From contig CM060972.1 in NCBI GenBank assembly GCA_030765045.1, positions 2,092,501 through 2,156,500 of the forward strand: a DNA stretch of 64,000 nucleotides, in the 5' to 3' direction. Numbering within the stretch: position 1 is the first letter of the stretch; each line of letters opens with the position of its first letter. The stretch comes from Tenodera sinensis. Its lineage: Eukaryota; Arthropoda; Insecta; Mantodea; Mantidae. Shown one piece after another: positions 45,601 through 57,600 of this stretch. The notes beneath the pieces were generated by a model. It was not told where the DNA came from. It made no database searches and saw only the letters and a list, made by a program, of their open reading frames with translations. The translations under genes were made by a program, and so were the position numbers.

Positions 45601-48600
45601 AGCGAAACGGGGGCAAGGGGGGCCACGGCCCCCCCTTGGAAGTTGGTGAACTTAATGTGCAGTCAGTTACTGACTTTTAAACTATTATTTTAATTTTGAT
45701 GTAAAGAACAATTTTTGTTTAGCACAAATTAATACGGTTATCTGCAACAAATACTATAAATTTTGACAGTAAAATAATGATTTAATATTATATGATTGCA
45801 AATTTCCAACATGTGTCCCCCCTGGAAAAAAGTCTGCCGACACTCGTGATTTTAGTTTTGGCGGTAATTCATCCGTAAAGTCACACTCATTCACTCTGCT
45901 CTTATTAAACAACCAAACAATATATTGTTTGCGTTATCCGCAATGACTTTGCCCCCTATATTTCGGATAAGCGGGGTTTATTATTATTATTATTATTGTT
46001 GTTGTTGTTTGTTGTTACTGTTACACTTTGCCTACCCTAAAATTTTGACTGTGAGCCGCCACTGACCAACAGCTTCAACTGCCACATTGTAAATGGGAAC
46101 TACTTATTAAATAATTAAAATTTCATTTGTTGCATAAATTGTGGAGAACAAAATAAGATAACTATCTTCTAGAAAAAAAAATTAAGACATAATATGTTGC
46201 CATTTAAAATTTTGTGGATGACGTCACACTTGTGTAGTAATGGCTGAAAATTTTGTTTCTTTTCTATACAATTTTTCTGTCAAAATATTAAATTTGACAT
46301 GTCTGTACATTTTCTAAAAAAATTACTTAATTTTAGTTTTAATTATTATTTATATATTTATGCCAACAGACTTACTGCTGGTGTTCTTTAAGTGTGGGCA
46401 ATGTTTGAGAGATAGAATCGGAACTGAAAAATTTAAAACCTCCAGCAGTTTGTTGGGATAAATAAATAATATTTACAATCTAAAGATTATTTAAAAATGG
46501 GACATAAAGTACTTACGATTGTAAGTTGCCTTTGGGGTACTTGTCCCCATGTGTCATTCCTTTGTGGTCTGCTGGGAAAAATGCAAATTTTTTGGAGAAT
46601 TCAATGTCATACTGACAAGTTGTCAAAATAGCTCAGTGGTTAGAGCAGCCGTGCGTGAAGAGGAAGGTCTGTGGTTCAAATCCTGGCTATGATACTGAAT
46701 TGTTCAGTTCCAATTTACCTCTAATTTTAGTATTATTTACATTATTCCTTACTTATGATGAATGTTGTATATTACTCAATTTGTTTGAATCTGATTATAA
46801 ACTTTTTTAATATTTGAAGTAAAGTGGAAGCTATTGTCCTTATTAACAACCAAAAATTGTAGTAGTTTGAGGCTCATGCAGACATATCCCCTTTATTGTG
46901 TTCAAAAATTAGTTCAGTATTTTAGTTTATTTTAATTCAGTAGTTGGTTTTTATTTTAAGAGAGCTGATGTATAAGTAAATAATGTGGTTACTTAAATTA
47001 GTATTGTGGCATGCTAGTGTAGAAACATTTTTCAAATAGCAAGAAATTAAAGTAGTTTTAATCACTTTTATGAAAAGTTGGTATTTGTAGCATTGTTTGC
47101 TAGTGGTCTAGTAGAAAGCATTGAGAACCATGCACAAAATTTTGTCTTTAAACATCTGCCTTGAATGTAGAAATTTGTTAATGAATTTTGTAATTGTATA
47201 GCATTTGGAGACTGCCCCTAAGGAGATTCTGGGAGATTTCCCACGTCTGAGCCGAGAAGGAGCAGCTGCAATGGTGTATAACAAAAAAGGCAGAGCAAAA
47301 GGCCCCATCCCAGGAAAGAAGATTCCCTCACTGTTTGAGATACAGGTTCCCATACCTCCACAACTTCTCGCCCAGAGATTGCTCAACTCTGAAAGTGGGG
47401 AAGACGATGGATCACCTCTTGGAAACCGAAATCATGGTGCTACACCAATGCCTTCAGATAATGAAGGTGAGCAAAGTTGATACATCTGTGCTTCATGCCC
47501 TGGTCTTTTGCGTCACTTTAAAGCCCTTCGACTCTGATATCCTTCTGAATCTCTGACTCTCTCCTCTCCTTCGCCTTCCTTTATTTTGCCTCTTTTGTTC
47601 CTTAATTTCCTCATCTGTTTTTCTTAATCTTTCAGAAAAATTTTCATATCACTCTATTTCTATATTGTTGTTTTGCTGTTAACATTTTAACACCGCAATT
47701 TTACCTTTACTTTTGTCCCATTTAGCTTCCCCTTTGCCTTTTCCCTCCATTGATTCAATTCTTTGTATTCTATTAAATATTGTACAGAGGTACTTTCTAG
47801 ACATGGCGAATGGATGGTAGATGTATAAGACACAGTACTGCCAGGTTCATGTGCAGACAAGCAGATTGGAGCGTATCAATGTGGATTTACAACAGGGAAG
47901 TCAACTATAGATCAGATACTCACATTGAGACAAATATTACAAAAACTATATGAGTTTAAAATTGACACTTGTCATCAGTTTATAGATTTTAATGTGTGCT
48001 CTGTTAAGTTTTAAATGAAGAACCCTGTACATGTTTTGCGGCCCCCTCAGTCTAAAGAAAGAGCATTTTAGAAAAATACCCATGTGTCTATTTGTGAACA
48101 GCAATACTTAAAAATGAAAAATTGTTTAAATACTAAACTGGTATTGAAATTCAGCACCTTCTAAGGATGTGACATGAAGATTTTCGAGAAAATCCCCTTA
48201 CTCCAGACTTTGCATGGAACATTTTCCAAAAATGTTCATTTTATCAAAACTGACTCTTAACGATTTTTATTAAAATACTGTATGTTTGAGATATTTTCAT
48301 GACAAATGAAATGTTGAATTTTCTGTGAATATTCTCTGAAGTTTTCTTTATTCTGAATGACTTTTATAACTGGTAAACTGTAAGAGATACACGACGTGTT
48401 ACTACACAAAAATTACTCTCTTATTGTCATTGTACCTATAAGAAAATATGTAGTAAAACCATTTCTACAAATATTTATCTCTATAAACATGAAGTAGATA
48501 GAGAAGTAAGTGTTTTTAGGAATAGTTTGTACAGAGTGATTAATGAAAGTCATGTGTAGTACAACACATAAGATTTTTCCAAATGCCTTCTCCATTTCTT

Positions 48601-51600
48601 CGTCCTCATTTTCATACGTCTCATATTGCTATCTTTTTCCAGTATTTTCTGTACCTTACTCTATCAATTGTTCTGGAAGAGTGAAATAAAAAGTTAGAAT
48701 ATTTTTAAATATTTTTTTAAGTTCTTTTATTGAACAAAGTAGAACACACGTGTATCATTTATTGACTAACTTTCCCTGTCATTCAACACACTTCCTCCAG
48801 TGCTTAGGAAGTGAACAGATTCCTCTGAAGAAAAATGTTTTTGGTTGTGTGCACAGCCACTGTGCACCTCTTCAGTGGAAAGAAATTTGCTTCCTCCCAT
48901 CACCTCTTTGAGTGGTTCAAACACGGTGTGAGGTCTGATGTGTATGGCGGAATGAATAATACAAATCCATGAATAATATAATAAAAGAAATAATCCTTTG
49001 TGGGCCAAGGTAATATATAATTAATGTATAAAATGAATCTAAAACAAGAATTTTAGCTGTTATGTTAAGGATGTTTGCTTTGCAAAAGATATTAAATAAA
49101 GTAAATACTGAGATAAGCCAATGAATGCAGCCTTGATGTTATATTGTACTTCTTACAGATGATGGAACAAGCACACCTTTGCCATTGAGTCCAAAACAAG
49201 AGCATAGCAAATCAGGGAAGAAATCAGGACATAAACGTAGAAGTCATAGGGAGACTGCAGATATAGATCACTCTGGAGATGAGTCTCACATGCCCCGTGC
49301 AGACAGCGAGGAGAGGGAAACTCTGATGAAGAGGTGAGTAACTGTAAAAATGGAGGGGGTAGGTTGATGGTTATTTTACTTATTATAAATAGTAGATTAA
49401 ATAATAAATGACATAAGACTCATTAAACACACCAGTCGTCGTCCTCGGGGCTGTGCAGTCAGAGTTAACACACCCATATATACTGTGTACATTAAGTGAA
49501 TAAAGTGGACATAAACAAAACCATGTGCAATATAAAACTGATGAAAATGAAGTGTTTAAAACACTGGAGCACATTGATAAATTGAAAAATATGTTAATAT
49601 TTTTGCACCAACTTACTTGTTATTATGTTAATCACAGGACTAGTTTCGGAGAGGGTCCCTCCATAACTTGCTTCTGATTGATTTTGAATTTGTGAGCAGA
49701 AAATGAAAAAATGTTGGAGAGCAAGAGGATTAATGACTTCATTGTCAGAAATCCAGTTTTAGCTAACAACAACATATTGGTCATTTAAAACAAAAAATAG
49801 CAAAACATAAGAGCTCAATTGCCTATATGAATTGCGAATGACAATTGTGTGGAGTGTGTCAGAGAAAGAAAGAGAAGGTGGAGAGGATGTAATATACTGC
49901 ACATCCACTGCGACAAGTCATGAGCCGCCACTGCCTGGGATATTCCTTGTTGTTAATTTGAATGAATTTTCCAATACTTATACTTTTCTCAAATTGAAAG
50001 TCATTTGTTTTTTATGTTGTGGTCATACAAAGAGAATGGAATGGCAAAGCCATCACATAGTGACCAGCTCTTGAAACATTTGACTGTCGCTTAGGTCTAC
50101 TGTATTACCAAATTCCCATTGTATCTATAAGGAAATATGTAATAAAACCATTTGTACAAATGTTTATCTCAATTAACATGGAGTATATAGAGGAATAAAG
50201 TTTTATAAGAATAGCTTGTTAAAGAATGTGTAGAAAAAGCAAATGTGAATATATCAGATTTTTTTTTTCATGCCATTTGCCTGGACTTAAATTTGGTGTT
50301 GTAGTTATGTTTAAAATGATGTTAAAATATCTGGTTTGCAGGTTAGGAAATCATGAAAGTAGTGATGACCACACGACAGGAAAGTCTGATAAGCATAAAC
50401 CACGATATCATCAGGAAACATTAAGCAGTGCGGATGAGGTGACTGGTAGCCCTGAGCATCATCGTGGACGCCATCATCGACAGCGTCATAAACGTTCCAA
50501 GTCAAAGGGATCCTCTGGAAGATCAAAGCAAGAAATTAATCTTCATCGCCTTGCAGGGTAAGTAAATCTATACTAATACTCCACAATGATGTAAACAGTA
50601 AAGCTTTTCAAATGGTTTGTAGAAGCATTTGAGTTGACGATACACTTTTAGTTTCATCTAACTTACTTTTTATCCAGGTGCCTTTCAAAGATCGTTTTCA
50701 TTATCAACAGTTTCTTTTTTACTTTCTCTACTGGTAAGTAGAAGGAAGCATTGTATTCCACCGAAAAATTCGATATTGAGATTTCACCGGAAATATATGT
50801 TTTGAGACCCCTGAATCCAAAAAAAAGCATTTTTAGAAAAAGGTCTGTGTGTCTGTCTGTCAGTCAGTCATTCTGTGGACAGCATAACTCATAAATGAAA
50901 AGTCGGTTAATAACCAAAGTTGGCATATAAGTTTAATGTCTTTCAAGGATGCGACACAAAGATTTTGAAGAAAATAGCCCCACCCTAAACTACCCTTTAC
51001 ATGGAAAGTTTTTAGAAAATTTTAATTTTCTTGAAAATGGCTCTAACGATTTGGGTTAAAATGACATGTTTGAGATATTTTTATGACAAATGAAATGTAT
51101 ATTTTGAATTTTCTGGCTATAACCCATGTAGTCCTGTTTATCCTGGATGACTTTTGAATAACTCGTAAGCCGTAAGAGATAGACGAAATCTTACTATACA
51201 AAAAATGTAGATCTCGCTAAAACACACAATTTATGTCTGAATAATTTTTTTTTGTCTAGTGAACCATTTTGGAGATATTCCTTGTTATTTGTGTCAATTT
51301 CGGAAAACTTAAAACTCGTGAAATAGAACATTGTTCATCTTTTGTATGTTAAGCATGCAAAGAAAACGGGAACTCAAAGCTTTAAAAGATTTGACTATCG
51401 TTCAAAGCCTACTGTATTCCCATATTCCCCTTGTACCTACAAGGAAATAAACAATAAGATAATTTGTACAAATGTTTATCTCAACTAACACGAAGAAGAT
51501 ATAGGAATAAGAGTTTGTAAGAATGGTTAGTACAAGAGTAGAGAAAGTCATGTGAGTGCAACACATCAGAGTTTTTATTTATTTGTCACATAACATTTAC

Positions 51601-54600
51601 ACTGTTGAGCTACTGCTTGTAAATTGGTGACACATCATGATTAGCATTACAAACTGTGAGATTACATATATAGATACAAACATACATTTCCAGTTAAAGC
51701 TTTACGGCTAACACTTATATTTGAGATAATCCTCGATGGAGTAAAAGCTGTGGTTAATTACGTGTGTCTTGATCTTTTTTTTTAAATTAACGTCCTCCAA
51801 CCTAGTGTTATATCGGACAGTGCATGTGTCTTGAGACATGATTTGGAATGATTTACAGGTTTTATTTCTTTGATGTAGCTTGACCAAGTGTAGAATACTT
51901 TTCTGATAAGAGTTCTTGACTACAGATAGCAGCACATTCACAACCACAACACATCCTTCCTCTTCAAATGCAAGCTAAGAACCATTGGTCTTTGAAACGT
52001 ACATATCTGGATAAAAAGTAAGTTAAGTGAAATTAAAAGTGTCTATAGATTGATTCAAATACTTGTACAGCCTGATTATTTAGACCTGAGCCTGCAGAAA
52101 TGCAGAGGAGGAGAAGGTAGTGTATGGTGGAGGAGAAAGGCTAGTAGTATTCTCCTTACTTGTGTTTGTTACCTGCATTGTGCACACACTTGCTACTTGA
52201 CTACTATCGACACAAAACCACTCCCAGAAGATAGTGGACTAGTTCAGCTACTGCGCAAACAGCTAAGCAGGTTCAGAAAGAAAAAAGCATACTGTACTAA
52301 TATAAAAGGAGAACATTTGTTCATGTCATGTATATAAGGTAATCACTGAGCTGATTTTGATTCTTTCACCATTTCACCATAGCTCTATTCTTCCAGACGG
52401 TCACAGATTATATAATGTTTCCACAATTTTGAAATCTGGGGTTATGGTAAGTGTATCCACTTAAACACAGTACTTTAACACACTTTTGTACCTTGTCAGA
52501 TTTACAGCTGTCATTGCTGGCATTTGTTTCAAAAACAAAAACCCCCATTTCTAATAGCAATGTATGAAAGTTCATTTGATTAAAATTTCACTGTTGACAG
52601 CACTTAACACTTTGTTTACTGTCGAAGGCTCATTGTCCCTCCCCTCAAAAACACTTACGCACTTTGGAATGATTGCACCCTTAACAAAGTGGTATACTTA
52701 TCCCAAAACTGCTTTAGATCTCCCATCTTTTTGGACAGTGTTTTAATACGAGGGCCGTTCAGAAAGTAACCTCCGATCGGTCACAGTGCGGGTAGTGGGG
52801 GGAGTAGCGATGCCATCTGTGCATTCACGCACTCAGCAGGTCAGTCGGCATCAAGCCGTGGTCGAGTGAACGTCGTACCTGCACTAGTTTAGTGTTTGTG
52901 GCCATTTGAAATGTGTGCTGCAATAGAAAACCCCGCCAAATGTGAAGTGTTATAATAAGGTTTTTTACAGCCAAAGGATATTCTGCAGCAGCTATTCATC
53001 GTGAGCTTTGTGCCGTGTACGGACCAAGAGTTATGAGTGAAGGAGTGGTCCGTGAATGGGTACATTTATTTAAAAGTGGACGAGAAAACGTTCATGATGA
53101 AGAGAGGAGTGGTAGACCATCATTGGTGACGGACGAACTCGTTCAGACAGTTGATACAAAAGTTCGTGAAAACCAACGTTTCACAATGTCGGAGTTGTCT
53201 ACTGATTTTCCACAGATTTCTAAGACTCTCTTGTACGAGATAGTGACAGCAAGATTGGGTTACCGTAGGTTCTGTGCACGATGGGTGCCCAAAATTCTTA
53301 CCGACCACCACAAAACTCAAAGAATGGCCTCTGCATTAGACTTTCTGTCACGTTATGAGGACGAAGGTGAACCATTGTTAAACAGAATCGTGACCGGGGA
53401 CGAAACCTGGATTAAGTACGTGAACCCTGAGACAAAAGAACAATCAAAGATGTGGGCACATTCAAATTCGCCTGCCAAACCAATAAAAGCCTGGCAAGAT
53501 TTTTCTGCCCGAAAATTGATGGCAACAGTGTTTTGGGATGCAAAAGGGGTGTTGTTGGTTGAATTCATGGAACGTGGGACGACCATTAATCAAGACGTGT
53601 ACTGTGAAACACTAAAAAAATGACAACGGGCTATACAGAACAAACGCCGTGGTATGCCGACTTCCGGTATCGTTTTTTTGCACGATAACGCCCGTCCTCA
53701 CTCTGGTCACAGAACAACAGCCCTTCTTGAGTCCTTCAAGTGGGACATTGTCAACCATCCACCTTACAGCCCAGATCTGGCGCCAAGCGATTATCACCTC
53801 TTCATGCATATGAAGAAATGGCTCGGGTCCCAGCGGTTTGATGACGACGAAGAGCTCAAAGATGCGGTCACAGGCTGGCTCCAGGCACAAGCGGGTGATT
53901 TTTATGCAGAAGGAATTTCAAAGCTTGTGAACAGATATGATAAGTGCCTCAATCATTATGGAGACTATGTAGAAAAATAGTGCAAAGATGTAGTTGTAAG
54001 ATGTATATATTAAAATATTTTTATTTAACATGGTGAATTTTTTGCAATCAACCGGAGGTTATTTTCTGAACGGCCCTCGTAGGTTTAAAAATATTGTGCA
54101 TTGTAATGCTATAGTTAAATGTATTGAATAGTGTATTTTACAAGCAGTAACATTAAGAAAACATGGATCTATTTTCTAAAGTCGAGTGCTTCATTCTCAA
54201 ACCAGTAAGTGCATTCAGTGCAATCATGTGTATGGAGCTGTTTCTTGGTATTGCTTCTACAAGTGTGTTTCTTACAATGAAAGGAGAATAGTAAATAAAT
54301 AAAGTATACCAATTTAGAGTGGAACATCAACTTAGGGTTTTTATATTTGAGTGAAGTTATAGTGCTATTAATTCTTTGCTTTAAGGCAATGTGCAGTATT
54401 TTGTTTGTATATTTGTAAGAAAGCCTGAGGCATGCTTGCTGTTATGTTTGTCAGGTACTCCCCATCAAGACCTGCAGCAGACTCAGACGAAGGATCACAT
54501 CATCAGACAAGGATAATCAGAGCTCCTTCACCACCTTCCATAGAGAACTCGATGGCTGCAGCAGCAGTGAAGTTGGATCCACCACTTAAGCTCACGGAGG

Positions 54601-57600
54601 AGGACGAGGGAAAATTAGAAATTGTGGATGGCCAAGATAGTGAAGAGGAGAGTCAGTCTTACTCGAAACAGCAGGAGACTGGCACACGCAAGGAACAAAC
54701 TGATGCAGGTCAGCGATCTTTCCAAACAACTGCTTTTTATGATAACTGAAAGTTCTTTGAACAGTGAGGTCTGTTAGGTTTATATTGCACCTCTTATTAT
54801 TTAGGTTTAGAATCACTATTGCCCAGTTGAACATATTTAAGACCAGTTCTAATGTTATCTTATGACTACTTAGAACCTTGCATTGCTATCTGGTCTGTTT
54901 ACGAGTTTAGCTTCTTATGTTTCCACGTATTACTGAATAATAGCATAAATATCTGTTTCATAGTTGGCTAAGTGAAAATCTAAGCATGCAGTAAACAGTT
55001 TTTGGTTGTTTTCTTAAAGTTTTGATTTAGGTTACTTATGTTTTTGCATTTCATGATTGAATTACAAATATTAAGAAGTAACAGAGATGCAATTGCTGTC
55101 TGCAGGTGACAGCAGCTGTAGTTTTGAAGTTGGAATCCCTGCAAACCTACCAAAGAAACAGCGAGAGCTGTTCCTGAGAATACAACAGCAACAGCGTGAG
55201 GCAGCAGATTCCAGCAGCCAAGAACAGGAAGATGATGGTCATGGAAATGAAGAAGATAATGTGGTTGAAGAGAACTGGTACTCCTCAGACGAAGAGGAGG
55301 CAGGAAGTCTGACAGATGTACTGAAGAATCTCCAACAGCAGGTAACCACCTGTATTATTACATATTGTATTTTAACAATATCTCAACACCGGCGTTCACA
55401 AGCACTCCCCAGTGAGGCAACCACAATGTCACCCATGTATGTTCCTAACATGTGCTGGAGGTTGTTTATCTCGCCACCAGGGTTCGCAAGCACTCCCCAG
55501 CGAGGCAACCACAATGTCACCCATGTATGCTATGGCATGTTGCTATGGCCAAATGATTAGACCATTCACCTATCACCAAGGTGGCCTGAGTTTGATCCCA
55601 GGAATCCGCATGTAGTATTCGTGATGGACAAAGCAACGTCTGGGTGGATTTTCTTTGGGTTCTGCAGTTTCCCCCACCACGCAACCAACTGCTCCATGAT
55701 CACCTTTCCATTCATCAATTTTGTCTGCATTTCGTATCATCATCTTCCTCACTCTCATACCTGATGCTTGACTGACCTCCCACTTCCAGTCTTCACTCTG
55801 TCTGGTACATAGGATCGTGTGTTCCCTGACAGGCATCTGACCCTAGACACTGTCTTGTAAGTCCTACATAAGGGGAGGGTAATCATATAAAGAGGAAAGA
55901 AGACAAAAAACAATTGCATGTGATTAAGTAAACATTCCACGCAATTTATACCAATATCGGAAGAAAATAAACATGGCTGACAATGTTGCCAGTTCTAAGA
56001 GAATTAAGAGGACAACAAATTGTGGATTTTTTTAAATTTCATTTACACCAAAACTGTTGATTCTATTGAAATATGCCAAAAGAAAAGACTATCCTGTATT
56101 AAAACTTTCTATGAATATAGCCACAAATTAAGAACCTTTAATCAACAATAATGCAGCCAGGTGATGATACACTTTTTGGTATGTTTTGCTAGAAAACTGT
56201 AAACTTTTCAGCTTTTTGATATTAGACCTTTCTGTTATTCACATTAAGAGAAATTTGCTGTTAAAGTCTGATGATTATTTCACTTCCTGTAGATTTGCCA
56301 GTTGCTTTTGAATTTGAAAAATGAACCGGAATGTTAACATCAAAACAACAGAATTGTTTAATTTACTGTTGACAGACAAAAGAGCAGCAACAGCAGCAAA
56401 ATTTGCAGAAGCCAGTGCCAGTATCTCAAAGAAGCACGACACCTCCTTTGCCTCCTTCCTCTACAGTGACAAGCGCAGCATCAAGCCTTTCAACGGTACC
56501 CCCCATGTTCAAGCTGGCTGATCTGTCGTCCATCAACATCAGTGAGTCTGTGAGTAAGCTGCTGTCGAGCATCAGGAACAGCAGCGCCGTCAACATGCCT
56601 CAGTCTTCTAGTAGTGTAACAGCACCAGCAAAAAGTACCACATCCACTACAGCACCCAGCACAAATCTTTCCAGTTCCGACAAAGACCCAAGGTGAGTCT
56701 TACCAGGCATTACATGGGTACACAGGGTTGAAAATAAGGATAGGCTTAATTTGTAGTACCTAAAGCAGGCAGCCCCAACTCAAGGAAAAACATGGTCAGC
56801 ATGTTGTGTATTAAGAACTGGGCATGGTATCATACTACAGTTATACATGCTTAGGCTTTCACAGCTGGCGTTAGTCCAATACAGGATAGATTTTGGGCTT
56901 GTAGGCCATGGTCCAGGCAATGAATGTCTGACGTTTCGCCCAAGACTATGTTGGGCATTATCAGAGTGACTCCTGGCTGGTTATGGTTAACAACCAGAAG
57001 GCTATTGATGGAGTGCCCAGCTTATACTGCCTCTCATCTCCTATTGGTTGTCCGTACACAATCACTGCCACATAATTGACTCCATCAATTGCCCTCTAGT
57101 TGTTAACCAGCCAGGAGTCACTCTGAAGATGCCCAACACAGTCTTGGGCTAAACTTCAGACAATTGATTGACTGGACCACAGTCTACAAGCCCGAAATCT
57201 ATCATGTATTGGTTCATACTACAGTTGTTTCCTCAAATGCAGCTGTAGCGGACATGTGTAACAAGTATGTGAATTATAGGAATGTTAAAGTGTTGCTACT
57301 ACACCAATCCCTCGTCCATATAATTTTCTCTCTGTTTGTGAAGAGCAGTATCTGTTCATAGACAAAGTAAAATGTTTAGTGTTGTTACACTGTGTTTATA
57401 ATGGAGTGAAACATGATATGATGACAGACAAAACACCATAACTATGAAAATGAGTTCCAGTTGCAACTTGTTGACCTGCAATATGATCGAGAACTGAAAA
57501 GTCCTTTATTCACAAAACAAGCTTGACTGATTTTTACTTAAAATTTGCTCATTCCAAATTTCCATATCTACACAGACACATGTTTGGATCTACTTACCTG

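Noticed and set aside
52050..52337. 95-codon open frame in intron 7 as a possible small gene or exon
   Set aside because: It has no recognisable motif, does not fit the phase of the neighbouring exons with clear splice sites, and the exon 7 to exon 8 join is already complete.
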